This document shows, piece after piece, positions 12,041 through 24,599 of a DNA stretch of 64,000 nt; positions within the stretch are counted from its first letter, which is position 1, and every line of letters starts with the position of its first letter. Made by a program: the position numbers and the translations under genes. The notes under the pieces were generated by a model. That model saw only the letters and a list, made by a program, of their open reading frames with translations, searched no databases and was not told where the DNA came from. Source of the DNA: Cryptomeria japonica (taxonomy: Eukaryota > Streptophyta > Pinopsida > Cupressales > Cupressaceae); the NCBI RefSeq assembly GCF_030272615.1, contig NC_081412.1:38326911-38390910 (forward strand). Direction: 5' to 3'.

Positions 12041-12567
12041 ATAAAAAATACAAAAAACCCTATCCATACAAGCAAAAACTTGAAAAATCTAGCCCTAAAA
12101 TAGGAAAATCTAGCTACAAAATTCACAACGAAGGTCAGAAAATCGAACTTCCTGGTGGGTCGTACTCTATTGGTCGTTGGAATCATCGAAATCGCTCAAA
12201 ATGATGTTTGTTGTAGGGGGATCTATTTCTTCTCTCCTCTCCAAGATCAACTCTTCAAATGCAAAGTGCAAAAATGAGGTGGAAACGGGCCCTAGAGGGT
12301 TTATATAGCCCATGTTGACACAGGCGACTATGTAGCCTTGGTATGTCTAGGGCATGTATGCACTATGCCCACATTATTTGTACATAATTTTTCACTATCC
12401 TTTTTAATAAAATTTATCGACAAATAAATATCGAAAAATTTTAAAATTCCCAAAAAACTGAAATTTTTTAAAAAATTTCAAAAACTTCATAAATCGTCGA
12501 AAAATTCAAAAAACATCTCGCATCTCCATATTGCCTTGAAAAATCATATTTTTTCTCAATTTATCTC
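12041..12567. other. AT-rich non-coding stretch
   Basis: A-rich with no supported gene; the open frame ending at 12204 is low-complexity Lys/Ser sequence and is not called. Confidence 0.5.
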
Positions 12568-13199
12568 TGTTAGTATAGGTTTTTTATTTTCCTTATGTTA
12601 GGGGGTATTTATTTTTCCTACACATATATTATTTAAGCTTTCTTAGGTTAATAGGAGTGGTTTATATGAGGACACGTGGAGAAATACTTCAGCTACATGT
12701 GTAACTCTCCACCTAACATGGGTAGTTGAGTTACACACCCTCTTTTGGCTTGTTGTGCCACCTCTCATAACCAATATTTTGTCATTTCCTAAGTGGGTTA
12801 TGGGGTAGTTGGGTTACACACCCTCTTATGGCCTTATGTGCCAACTTTCTCAACTCCTTTCCTGTCTTCATGTAAGGAGGTTATGCCACATGTTTTGTCA
12901 TTTACCAAGAAGGTAAAACCTCCCACTTTTTATGGGGAATAGGAGTTAAATCACCCCTTGGATGTATATGCTTATATTTTTCTATATAATAAGCACTATA
13001 CTCTCACCTTCACTAGTTCAGTGATAGCTTGGTGAGAGTCTTCTCCAAATTCTCTTCTTTGTCTCCATTTCTCTCTCATATCAAAATTATCTTCATTCAG
13101 CTATTTTGATCTTCGATCATCCGTTGCTTGAGGAGTTGCATGTGATCTACAACCAACATCAGATCTTGGCTCGGTTCTCGCTTCTCATAGAATCTCACA
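12568..13199 (+). repeat. COP-B 5' LTR
   Basis: Runs from TGTTAGTATAGG to ATCTCACA, 632 bases. TATA-like TCTATATAATAAG near 12977 is followed by a pyrimidine-rich leader, as in copia promoters. The end is fixed by the abutting primer site; the start is inferred from the TGTTAG form because no second copy is visible. Confidence 0.6.
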
Positions 13200-13211
13200 T
13201 GGTATCAGAGC
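13200..13211 (+). other. COP-B primer binding site (initiator Met tRNA)
   Basis: Exact TGGTATCAGAGC, with no spacer after the LTR end. Confidence 0.85.
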
Positions 13212-13384
13212 TTGTTATTTGGTATATGTCATTGCTCTTTTTGATTTATTTGAGGGATTTGGGACATTTAGATAGCTAATATTTTCCTTAAAATTAAGTA
13301 TTCTCTTCTCCTACATTCTTGTGTGACTTGGAGAATCAGAACAATTTAAAGGAAAATAGCTTCTAGTTAAATTTGGTTTACATG

Positions 13385-13389
13385 TATGT
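13385..13389. repeat. Target site duplication of GYP-S, left copy
   Basis: TATGT, identical to 17381-17385. Confidence 0.85.
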
Positions 13390-14287
13390 TGTAGTACCCC
13401 TACTCATTTGAACTCATTAGAGTCATATTTTATTATTGTTTTCTTTTAGTGGATACATTACCATGTTTGTTATTCAAACTTATATGATGTTATTTCATGC
13501 TTTATCTGGATATGAGATGCACAATTTATTTGCAATATTTCAGTACTTGTGATTTATGGCATTGTATGGATTATTGCTAGGTACTGACACTTTACTTTAT
13601 CTATGCAATGTACGTTGTGTGTCTACGAGTGTATTGGATGCAAGGAGATGATTTTCCTTCACTCACTCTGATGAGACAAGGAACGTCGTGATTCTCCTTC
13701 GTCGGTGTGTTTGTTGTGTTTTCTATATGGTATGTATGCATGAGTGGTTCGGTGATGTAGGATAATTGTAGGTACAAGTATCGGGTAGGTACAGGGTATC
13801 ATCTCCACCTGGCTTCACAGGTCTGAGCATATCTTATATTTTCTGATGAAAGTGGAGGAAATAGTACTTGACCCTATTTTGTTCAATTACACTCAGGTGA
13901 GTGTCGTCAATTAGTCATCCTGTCAGTCGTTGACCTTTGTATTTTGTTGATTTTCCTTTTATGAGAAATTGCTTGATGTTTGCTTAGTTTGCGTGTTTAA
14001 GTGATTTTATTAATGATTGTTGTGTTTACAAATATATGAATTCTTATGAATGTCAGTTCGATAATTACGACTTGATTGTTTGAATATATATATATATATA
14101 TACACACTTGAGGGTGACTGTTAATTATGTGTAGTTATTTTAAATAATGCTTAAGTGATGGAATTATCATTAGATAATATCGTCAATTCAAACTATTACG
14201 TCTTTTTGAATATGCATGTATATCAATTAGAACTATATATATCATATTTAATATACTTTTTACATTAGATTTAATAAATTGAAGGTG

Positions 14288-14395
<108 letters not shown>

Positions 14396-15300
14396 CTTAT
14401 TTTACTAGGTTTTCCTTAATATAACATATAAAATAAATTAAGTCATGTATAGTATATATAATCATATAATGAAAAGGGTGGTGGTTCCTCTTAGATAACG
14501 ACTGTTAGAAGAGTTGATAGTCAAGCTAATAGTCGAGCCATTGTAGCTGGTCGACTTGGCATATATTCCTCACAAACCACAGTGTAATGGCAAGGAAACC
14601 GGTTTATGTAGTCAACCCTCCTCCCTTTCGATAAAGCATGCTCCACGTAGCAAGTAGAAAACCATGAGGGCTATTCCATGTAACATCCATCTTGCATGCA
14701 AGAATCGATGAGCAGAGCGAGATATTGGGAAGCCACCGAGACTTGGGAAAGACAGATCACCCTATGTAACATCATATTACTCCTCCCTTTTATTATACGT
14801 GGATCACCCATTTAAATTCAAAATTTCTCCATGTTGCAATATACAGCGACTATGTAGGAAGGGACATCGAGAGGTAAGTTAAATGCGAGGCATACGTGGT
14901 ATAAGAGAAGGCGACTTGGCAGCGAGAACTATAATCTCGCCCATGACAAACACTTAAGTGTTTGATAGTTGTTTGTAACTTGCCGACCCTTCCATCTTTA
15001 TAAATAATCTACCACGATTTTTGGCTTATAACTACAGAGGGAGATGAGTTAGAAGGCACGTGTGCCATGAAGATAGGAAAACCAATGATGGGAAGAGATG
15101 CATAGTTGATTCATGGGCTCCAAACTATAGAAACTTCCAAACGTGTAGACTAAAGGATAGGATAAACGATTAGTTTAATTAAGAGTTGAGATAAAGTCAA
15201 GTTGAAACTCAACTCATTTCATTGAAGACTCCTCATCAATCACCATCATCGAGCCTATTAGTGGGGAGAAGTCATAGGGAATTTTAGAATAAATAGAGGT

Positions 15301-15440
15301 GGGGAGGAAGGAAGGAAGGTAAGATTCATTGGCTTCCAAGGAAGGACGGAAGACTCAAGAGAAAAGAATAGAGTGGAGGAAAAGAATAGAGTAGAGGAAA
15401 AGAATAGAGTAGAGGAAATAATAGAATAGAAGGAAGAATA
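15301..15440 (+). repeat. Purine-rich tandem repeats in GYP-S
   Basis: GGAAGGAAGGAAGG at 15304-15319, then three nearly exact 18-base units GAAAAGAATAGAGTAGAG (15361-15378, 15379-15396, 15397-15414) and degenerate copies to about 15440. The strand asymmetry is strong (no C over long runs), which explains the spurious minus-strand Tyr/Ser/Pro-rich ORF here. Confidence 0.9.
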
Positions 15441-17380
15441 GAATTGAAGGAAGAATAGAAGGAAGGAGTAAAATAGAATAGGATAGAGAGATAGAGAGGA
15501 TACTTTTGAAGTATCAAAGAGAGATAGATTTGAGATACAGTTGCGAGTAAATTGGAGATAGGTTCACAAGCAAGGAACGTTACTATTTGGCAGAAGGGCG
15601 TTGAGGTCTTGGAAACCGGTCAAGATTACAAGAGGTCAGAAATTACTTTAGTTTTGCTTATTATTTACGGAAGTCTTTGTTATAAGTAATGATTATGATC
15701 TTGCTTATGCTATAGTTATGGTGAAGTATCATTTATTGTTTGGGTTAGTTAATGAAAAATCATAGAATATTAAGTGTAATTACATTATAGCTATAGTAGT
15801 GGAATTTTGTTTAAGAACATATTGCACACTTTTTATTATATGAAAGAAATTTACGCTTGCATTTAGAACCTAGGTATTAAGACTTATTAGTCACTTCTCT
15901 AGGAGAGTTTGGAGAGTAATGGCTTACTGTTGAAACATTAGGTTTATGACTTATTAAATAGTGTATTAATATAGTTGTAATTCTTATCTTCTGGAAGTCT
16001 TTATTTGCAAGTTGTTTATGCATTTGAGTGTTTTAAGGAAAGATTGCTTGTGTTAGGATCATGTGTAAATGGTGTTTTCTGTCAAGTTTAAATTCCAATT
16101 CTTGTTGCATTATCATTGTGTCCTATGTTATTGTGTTTCCTTGGTCAGGTGTCGATGTATAACTTTATGGATGTGAGCTATTGTGTGCTTTGTCCAAATG
16201 GTCAACCTTTGGTTAGTAAATCGTGTATCCTTCACCTGTGGTTTGTTAGGATTAGGTATGGTTGTCTGTTTCGTCATAGAGTTCTCATAGAGAGAGACTT
16301 TTCCTGTAGTATCCTATGAGAGAGAGTGGCTTTTGAGCAGGGGCCATGCTCGAAGTGGATGACAGGATAACCCATCGAAAGTCTGATAAAAAGTGATAAC
16401 CTAATAATTGATTTGGGATGGGTGAGATAAAACATTAATTAAGATAATGTGCCTTGTTCATAGGTGTAGTGCTTGTATAGGGCTCATAATGTTACGAGAA
16501 GGCCTGGAATGGAAAACTTACCACCTTGTCTTCATGAAAGGATTGGTAGGGTCCGCATGAGACTTAATTGGATCCAAAAGCTGGGAGAGGTTACCAAGAC
16601 AGAGAGCCAGGACCTAGGAGGCTGTACCATGGTATCCATCTTAAGCTATGCGATGACACTCTCTCCTTAGAGTTACTAGTGTTTGTGAGTTGAGTCACAT
16701 GAATGTTTGCGGAGTCGTGTATTTCTTTCATACTTGTCTCATTTTCTTGCTTGAGGGTTTTCTACTATCTCCTAGCACGGTGGGGTGGTTCCATTTTGGA
16801 ATCACATGGTTGGTTGGTAGTGTCACTTCCCATCAGATATTCTGGAATGTGTCTTCAGACAAGGAAAGGCTTCGCTGATGTTCTTGGTTCGTGGTTCATG
16901 TACCAGCTCTTGTTCATGATCATTATTCAGTTGAAACCTTGAGGTCATTGTATCAAACCTTTATGTAACCTTGATTTCTTTGTAACGTTGTAATTTATGG
17001 TATTTTTGTAAACATGTCTTTATGGATATTGTAAAAAAAAGAAATTATTGGAATGCATGTTATTTCAGTTACTTAATTCTTTTGTATATATTAAATGATT
17101 GCTTTGGAGTACTTTGAATTCTTTCATTGTGGAATTTTTATCTTAAACATTTAGTTTTCCTATAAAGCTGAACAATAGTTTTTTCTGTGGTGTTAATATA
17201 ATTTACGAAGTAATCTTCATTGGTGACCCTTAGGAAATTTAGGAGTTAGACTTCCGCTATGTTATTAGATGTGCAATGGTTTAATTCAAGCACTTGTTCT
17301 TTTTTTAAAAAAAAATTATTTCACCCTTAGTTGCATAGATTGTGATGTTTTTCCTTTAGGGTTTCTGGCGGGGCATTACA

Positions 17381-17385
17381 TATGT
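17381..17385. repeat. Target site duplication of GYP-S, right copy
   Basis: TATGT, identical to 13385-13389. Confidence 0.85.
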
Positions 17386-18048
17386 GTTCTTGTAAGATCT
17401 AGGTGATTGCAGCTTTGTGGTAATATTGGAAGCTTAATAAGTATTTCCAGAGTGTCCAGAGGGCTTGAGAAAGTCAAAAGTGACTTTTACTTCACCAAAA
17501 TCAGCGTTTGGGGGACACAATAAAAAAAATCAGAGCAAACTCAACAACCTTTCTTAAAATTTGCACAAGTTTTGCCTCGGGTGACAAATTTTTGCAAACA
17601 AATACTTGACGAAAAGATAGAAATGAGCACACTCTATTATTGGAAGTATAATTGAAAAATTGTGCATTTTTCTATCAGATATTAAAGGTTGTATCAGTTG
17701 CTTCTTTTTCTCTTCAAGTAGTCATATGTCTCTCCTCACAATTCTATTTTTCAAATACTAATAGTTGTTGGAAAGGTATTGAGATAAATTAAGCAGCTAA
17801 AAGGCTAATTTTTTTTAGATCTTGTCTCAAATTATTTGTATTGAAAATTTCTATTTTTTGGCCATTGGTGCCTTAAAATAATTGTAATGTGATAAAAAGC
17901 CTTGTAAATGCATGAATTATAAAGTGTCAACCTTGTAATATTTAGGGGGGGGGGGGGTGATTTATGAGACTAGTGAAAAGGGGGGGTGTCTCTTGTGTCT
18001 TCTTTCTTGCACTTTTCCTGATTCATTACAATCTTCTTTTCTGCTATC
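17386..18048 (+). other. COP-B leader, second part
   Basis: Non-coding. A 13-G run at 17945-17957 and a 7-G run at 17980-17986 lie shortly before the gag ATG; COP-D has an 18-base run at the matching place. Confidence 0.55.
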
Positions 18049-19380
18049 ATGGATGCATCTATAGTTCAACTTTTAACACCATATAATTACTTTGAATGGA
18101 AATCTAAGACGATAATATATCTGAAAAGGCATGGATATCATCGTGTTACTATGGGACTTGAAAGTGAACCTCAAGATGTTGTAGAAAAGATTAAATGGTT
18201 TAATAAATGTGATGAAGATTTTGGTAATCTATGTATGTGAGTCTCTCCTGACCTTCTTTTCACATTTAATCTGCCACTACACCAAATGCAGTGTGGACCA
18301 CTTTGGAAAACCTCTTTGGTAAGAAGGATGAGCTAAGAGGTCATCAGTTAGAGAATGAACTCATAAGGTTGAATCCAACCAATTTTGATACTATACAAGA
18401 CTTCTTCACTAAACTTAAGCCTATAAGATTGTAGTTGGAATGGTGTGGGACTAAGAAAGATGATAACTAATCTTGAGTATTCTTTCTAAGATTGGTCCTA
18501 ACTATTCAGTGTTTGTTTCTACATTCTATGCTACAAAATGTGCCCTAGGTACCCATTCAAAATGCTTTCTTTATATGAATTTGCTGCAGAACTCACTAGG
18601 GAGCAAGACAAATTGGTTAAAATGGGTACAATAAAACCCTCTAAGTCACATGCCTTAGCTGTAAATCAAGGCACAAAAGAACAAAAAGTGTCTAGTAAGA
18701 AAGATGAGAAACAAAAGAACCAAGGAGAGAAGAAAAAAGATCAGAAATCTGCTACTTCAAAAGAAGATAATCAGACCTCTTCATCAAAAGGTGAACAACC
18801 TAAGAAGGAGAAGGTCAAGTGTTCTTATTGTAAGAGGCTTGGTCATGATGAACATAAGTGTTTAAATAAACAAATAGATCACCTTTCAAATCTTCTTGAT
18901 AAGAATAATATCAAGGTGCCTGAATCAGTCAAACAGAGTTCATCAGAAGGATCTTCTAAGGACACAAATAAGAGTAAAGGGAAAGGAAAGGGTAAGGCCC
19001 TAGTTGTTGTTGCTTCACAACCCAATTCTTGGATAATTGACTCAGGTGCTTTGCACCACATGGCTTCTTTAGAAGATGATTTCACCTCTTTAGAGCCATG
19101 TTCTATGCCTTCCATACTAATGGGTGATGACACTCTTGTTGAAGTGCATGGGAGAGGGTTTGTTGATGTGGGCGAAGGAACATTTAAGGATGTCCTTTGT
19201 GTTCCATCTTTATCAACTAATCTCCTATCTATTTATCAGATCACTCACATTGGTTCTAGCAAGCGAGTTGAGTTCACACCAGATATAGTGGCAATTAGTG
19301 AAATGCATAATGGGTCTACTATCGTTGTGGGAAAAGCAGATCATCAATCCAAATTATATCAGTTTTCTCACTTTGTTCTT
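18049..19380 (+). pseudogene. gag: COP-B gag and protease, damaged and truncated
   Basis: Starts at ATG 18049 with the copia gag opening (L-T-P-Y-N-Y-F-E-W, then K). The first and last parts share a frame; between about 18245 and 18535 the homologous reading moves to another frame with further stops, so at least two frameshifts occurred. A Lys-rich linker leads to an intact CCHC zinc knuckle (C-S-Y-C near 18820, ending H-K-C near 18860). The protease follows with an intact Asp-Ser-Gly near 19040, then H-H-M. The protease and the pre-integrase segment L-S-T-N-L-L-S-I-Y-Q match the same region of COP-D. The assembly gap removes everything after 19380. Confidence 0.85.
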
Positions 19381-19880
19381 NNNNNNNNNNNNNNNNNNNN
19401 NNNNNNNNNNNNNNNNNNNNNNNNNNNNNNNNNNNNNNNNNNNNNNNNNNNNNNNNNNNNNNNNNNNNNNNNNNNNNNNNNNNNNNNNNNNNNNNNNNNN
19501 NNNNNNNNNNNNNNNNNNNNNNNNNNNNNNNNNNNNNNNNNNNNNNNNNNNNNNNNNNNNNNNNNNNNNNNNNNNNNNNNNNNNNNNNNNNNNNNNNNNN
19601 NNNNNNNNNNNNNNNNNNNNNNNNNNNNNNNNNNNNNNNNNNNNNNNNNNNNNNNNNNNNNNNNNNNNNNNNNNNNNNNNNNNNNNNNNNNNNNNNNNNN
19701 NNNNNNNNNNNNNNNNNNNNNNNNNNNNNNNNNNNNNNNNNNNNNNNNNNNNNNNNNNNNNNNNNNNNNNNNNNNNNNNNNNNNNNNNNNNNNNNNNNNN
19801 NNNNNNNNNNNNNNNNNNNNNNNNNNNNNNNNNNNNNNNNNNNNNNNNNNNNNNNNNNNNNNNNNNNNNNNNNNNNNNNN
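19381..19880. other. Assembly gap (500 N)
   Basis: Exactly 500 N, the usual placeholder length, so the true size is unknown. Sequence after the gap does not continue the COP-B polyprotein. Confidence 0.99.
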
Positions 19881-20570
19881 AGAACATCATACAACAAGAC
19901 TCCAAGTGAACAAACAATGAGGCTTCACTAAAAAGCAAGTGTAAGAGCTTGACCTAACCCTAAGAGTACTACCTAAGTTCTAAAACATATGATGCTATTA
20001 AATTTGCAAGGTTATAAGACTGATCTCGATTGTGACTATAGGAATTACACACTTGATTTCTTTCATGGGTATGTACTGTTCTAAGCTATTTGAAAAGTGA
20101 TGATCATCATATACTACCACTGCCATGCATACAACAAACTTTAATTTCTTTAGGTGATAGGCGTTGTGTAACAACATGGGAACTCTCGCATACCCACCAC
20201 TATCATTCTACAAGACATCATCTATGTTACTCTCCCTCTTTCTCTTCCTACCTATTTTTTTCTTTTGAAAAACACATTGCAGGTACTCTGACTCATCATG
20301 TTGCTTTGTTGACACTATTTTCCACATCTGCTCTGCTCATTAAAAACACATTCGATAAGAATATTGCTACAGGTTTCCTTGTTTGTCACAGTAATACACC
20401 CATGGTTCAATTTCAAACCCTATTCCTCCTATTCAATATACACACACAAATCCATCAGTCAATTTTTTTAGGAGAGGATACATTATAAAAATCAAAGAGG
20501 AAGTTGCAGACAAGAAATAAATTCACTTACTTCTATAGAAGTATAGACACAGTTGCAGTGGGGTATGGAG
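19881..20570. other. Non-coding stretch after the gap
   Basis: No supported gene. The frame at 20090-20488 is pyrimidine-rich, has no recognisable domain and no neighbouring support. Confidence 0.5.
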
Positions 20571-20835
20571 GGAGGGAGAGAAGAAGAGAAAGAGGGATTG
20601 GGTATGGAGGAAGGGAGAAGGGGAGAGAGAGAGAGAGAGAGGCACCTTGTATGTGTTTGAGAGGGGGAGACAATACACTTACATGTGTATATATATGTTT
20701 AATATATTATATATATACATATGTTATATGTATATAAACATATTATATATACAATATCATATTATACACATATTATATATTACATATATTATATGTATAT
20801 ACACATAAAATATATAGAATATCATATTATACAAT
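20571..20835. repeat. GA-rich and AT-rich simple repeats
   Basis: GGGAGAGAAGAAGAG words and a (GA)n run near 20624-20641, then from 20685 a 150-base stretch of imperfect TATATA/ACATAT palindromes able to fold on itself. Confidence 0.9.
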
Positions 20836-20838
20836 AGC

Positions 20839-20940
20839 ATGTACGCGTTGTTTATAGTAAAGGTAGCGCATACGCATTGCTTACACTATAAGTACCCCGT
20901 ACGCGCTTTTTAAACCATAAGTACCTCATACGCGCTTTTG
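20839..20940. repeat. 29-bp minisatellite
   Basis: The word RTACGCR recurs at 20841, 20870, 20899 and 20928, exactly 29 bases apart, with a shared tail like ATAAGTACC. The first copy is the most diverged. Its CpG content is high against AT-rich flanks. Confidence 0.85.
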
Positions 20941-21859
20941 ACTGTTTAGGCTTGGAAACAGGCCTGGATGATAAAGCTACGGATTGGAAGTTTGATTTCC
21001 CTCCATTTCTCTCATTTTTGACATGTTTTATTTTATCAACTTGGTTTATCGACTTTGTCATCATTAGGTTTACACTTCATAAAGTGGGTATTTCTAAAAT
21101 TTCCACCATATTTTCACCCATCTTGTGAGATTTCTAACCATATAATTTTTTTTCAATTTGAACAACAATAACATATTATTATTGAATTTCTTTTACCAGT
21201 GTCTCCATAGTTCTCACAGACATAGGTGCACCATTTTTTGAATAACATTTGATATATTTATCCAAATTTAAAAAACTTTATATATTATTGTAGTGCACTT
21301 GATTATTTACAATTTAAAAAAAAAAATTGTATTTTTCGATTTGTTTAGTGCAACTTATGCTTCACACATGAAAAGGTACCTAATTTTCAGGATGTGCTCG
21401 ATTGGAAAAATCATAAAAACAAATACTCAACAAAAAATTACAAAAAAAATACACATCTTCTAGTGCTAACTCTTAGATTTCTTTCTGCCAAAGGATTTGT
21501 CAAAATACTAAATCTAACTATGACTTTTTAGATGCGCACATCAGACATTGTTATGTTTTTCTGAAAAAATCAGGGTCAGTTTTACATGCACGAAGGATTT
21601 GACCCCCTTAATCTTATCCAATTTTGAAAATGTTTAGTAGTTTGGAAACTAGATTCAGAGTACTACAATATTTGTTGTTTGATTATCTTCATATCTTGAG
21701 TGGATGACTTTCAAATTTTGCCTCCAAGTTCAGGTTCACCTGATTTTAGAAAAAAGCATCCACTTATAGCCCCCTTTTTTACCACCATCTTTGTGCACTT
21801 ACCCATATGGAAACTTGTTTCAAAGATATCTATCCTAAAAATGAAGCTTTGGAGAATAA
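20941..21859. other. AT-rich non-coding stretch
   Basis: No supported gene. It resembles the long AT-rich leaders of the gypsy elements here and may be the leader of GYP-H, but no LTR end or primer site was found. Confidence 0.4.
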
Positions 21860-22960
21860 TTTTCATGCTTCTTTATGTACCTCCCCCATAAGGATCATTT
21901 GGTGCAAGGGGGTGATAATGTAGCTACCTTTCATAGTGATACCTTACCTTCTATTCATTTCAATTATCTTCCCCCTATAGATGGATCATTAAGGATATAT
22001 GATTTTCCCTTTCCTAAACTTTGTCTTAATCATGAAGATACCTTAGAGAAAGAGGATGATACCATTTCCCATCATTATAATGTTTTTATTACTTTTTCTC
22101 CCAAAAATGAAGAACCTAACCAAGATCAAATCAATCCCATTCAAGTTGTTGATAATCCTAAAGTTGTTGTCCACCTTCATCAAAATATCTCTCAACCTCA
22201 ACAAAAACCAAAAAATGTTTATAAGGGCGGAGTGAATCATCAGCTTGACTATCATACAGTTGCTTGCACACATATAATAATGAATTTTTTACTTTGGAAT
22301 CTAAAAAGAGTATACATATTGAATCACTCTATACATTTTTAGTTCCTATAATCCTCTTTCTGACTCAAAAAAATAAACCATCACCTACTAAAGATTTTCT
22401 TAAAGAGGAACTCTTGGAGGATGATTGGGGGTCACTAGATTTCACACCCTCTTTTTGTAGCAAATCTAAGATGCCTAAATTTGGAAACTAATTTTTTTTA
22501 TCTTAACACATGTTTGGATATTAATTGAGACTCTTTAAACTCAAATCTGATTCCACCTAAGAGAAAACCTTCTCTTGATCCTACACATTGATATAATGGA
22601 ATTGTTTTAGGATGTGTTCAACAAAGTCTTGAAATTCATGAGAAATCATACTTTTCCAATGAAGAGCTAGGTTTCCAACCTCCTGCTTTGTCAACATCCC
22701 CTCCCCCATTGTCTAGTGAATCCAAGTCTTCTCATTCCAATATGTAATTACAACAATATAATATTTTATCTGATCTTCTTCACACCAACTTAATTTCTCT
22801 TCTTTGGCCTAAACAAAGAAAGAAACATTGACAACATCTTAAAAATTATTTTTGCAAGTATCATTAAGTCCATGGCCATTCTACTAATGAGTTTCAATCC
22901 TTGCAAATTAAAATACAACAATATATTAATTTAGGTATCATAAAAGTAATATGTGATAAT
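21860..22960 (+). pseudogene. gag: GYP-H gag remnant
   Basis: A broken coding run: 21875-22342 in one frame, 22264-22491 in another, then a third stretch to about 22940 with several stops. The first part is rich in Pro, His, Asn and Asp, like the spacer parts of the gypsy gags at 27215 and 55174. Near 22845-22930 is a C-K-Y-H ... G-H-S-T ... L ... I pattern matching the C-terminal zinc-binding segment of the GYP-1 and GYP-2 gags, with the last Cys lost. On that basis I assign it to a related Ty3/gypsy element, interrupted downstream by GYP-1. The early part alone would not be recognisable. Confidence 0.5.
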
Positions 22961-23798
22961 CAATGACATATTTATTATGATAATTTCAAATAACATTCAA
23001 GTTCCTATTATGTTTCACCTCACTATGTGGCATTGTCAATTTATGTATTGGGGGCTCATTGTCATTCATGGTGGTACAATTTTAGGTGCAATCATACTTA
23101 GTGAGAAACATAATAGTCTATTTATTCTTATCTCTATGATTTGGGGTCAAGAATAGTTCTCAATAATTTCTCCTTTCTGAGGATTCACTTTTTCTTTGTT
23201 GAGTTGCACCTTTCATAACTTGATGTCCTTTCTTGCATAGAATTATCCTTCATGTGAGTGCATGTATGTTCCTTGGTTAGGACCTATTCCTTTCTTGAAA
23301 TGGTCCATCTCTTATGAATAATCTATCCTTATAAGGTGTGCAATCCTTCCCCAGGGTAATCCTTGTCTCCATGCTTGGGGGACAAGAATAGAATTTTATT
23401 TCAATCCCGTCTCTTTTATTCCACAATTTCCTTTTCCTTTATGAGATACATTTTTTATGATGATGTCCTTTATTGCATAGAATTATCCTTCATGAGAGTA
23501 CATTTGTGTTCCTTGTTTATTACATATTCTTCATTTAAAATGGTACATCTCTTATGACCATTTTCTCCTCGATGAATATGTGCAATCTTTCTCTCTAACC
23601 TGGATCAACTTTTCCTTGTATTTATGATGTGATTCCATTTCATGTGTGGGATTGTTTGTTCACTCAAGGATTCTCTCTTATGAAAGACATGTGTATCCTG
23701 GATACAACCTCTTCCTCGCTTGATGATGTATGTCTATTTTAAACAAATTCCTCACTTGGAGTCAAAAAGTGTGTTAGCCTTCATCAAGAATCCCTTTA
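22961..23798 (+). other. GYP-H post-gag non-coding region with 240-bp repeat
   Basis: No pol sequence follows the gag remnant. About 110 bases from 23221 recur from 23461 (both begin TGATGTCCTTT, then TTGCATAGAATTATCC), a 240-base period, typical of gypsy 3' regions. Confidence 0.6.
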
Positions 23799-23803
23799 CC
23801 TAG
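23799..23803. repeat. Target site duplication of GYP-1, left copy
   Basis: CCTAG, identical to 37066-37070. Confidence 0.9.
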
Positions 23804-24524
23804 TGTAGACACCTAAAATTGTCCTGTCTAATTAAATAAATATTTTTATTTATTTAATTCATTCATTTACCCTCTTCTAGCCTTATTTCTCTTTTAAATA
23901 AATACTTTTATTTATTTAAATTATCCCTTTCCTAAAATTAAATAAATACTTTTATTTATTTAATTGATCCCACTTCTTCTATTAATGAAATAAATCTTTA
24001 TTTATTTAATTAATTCATTAGCCTTTTCTACTTATGACACATGTCATTCATATCTTAATTCCTACACTACCTACCATCTTATTATTTTATTATTTCCTCT
24101 ACCTACCCTCTAATCCTAGTCGAGCATCTATCATTTACACCTCTTAATCTTATCCCTCCATTTCTTACAATGTAATATATATAAGAGGATGCTTATCTTA
24201 TTATCAATCCCCTCCCAAGCATTCTAGCATTCAAACTTTTATATGTGATCAAGCCTACTTGCAACCACATTTTCGTTCTTTGTTGAGCTCTTGTACACAT
24301 AAAATCTGAGAGCAAATATATCAAGCAAGATCAATGGAGATAGGAAGAATGGAGATCCAAACCCTATTGGACATGTGATGGTATAATCTTTGTGATTTCG
24401 TTGATTTGCATTGCCTTAGATAATCTTCATATGTTATGGTGGATCTTTGTTGTTGTTAGGCTAGGGTTTTGTGGTTGAATCTATTTAGTCTTTCAATATT
24501 GTTATTACATTTTTACCATAAACA
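23804..24524 (+). repeat. GYP-1 5' LTR
   Basis: TGTAGACACC to CCATAAACA, 721 bases; shorter than the 3' copy mainly because of a roughly 60-base loss in the AT-palindrome region near its start. TATA box TATATATAAGAGG near 24175. In the last 370 bases the two LTRs differ at roughly 6-7% of positions by eye. Confidence 0.93.
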
Positions 24525-24527
24525 TTT

Positions 24528-24543
24528 TGGCATGCCCGATGGG
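24528..24543 (+). other. GYP-1 primer binding site
   Basis: TGGCATGCCCGATGGG, three bases after the LTR. The GYP-2 copy is TGGCACGCCCGGTGGG; the two differences are C-to-T and G-to-A. I have not assigned the tRNA. Confidence 0.7.
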
Positions 24544-24599
24544 TCATGGATTTTTGTTAGATCTATGTTTTTTGCAGATTTTTCTAAACCTATATTGTT

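Noticed and set aside
11965-12204. Lys/Ser/Tyr-rich open frame of 79 codons
   Set aside because: Low-complexity A-rich DNA with no domain.
15301-15440. Possible CRISPR-like spaced repeats
   Set aside because: The units are contiguous purine repeats without unique spacers, in plant nuclear DNA.
15326-15517. Minus-strand Tyr/Ser/Pro-rich open frame
   Set aside because: A direct product of the purine tandem repeats on the plus strand.
20090-20488. Open frame of 132 codons after the assembly gap
   Set aside because: Pyrimidine-rich, no domain, no homologous neighbour or repeated copy, and close to simple repeats.
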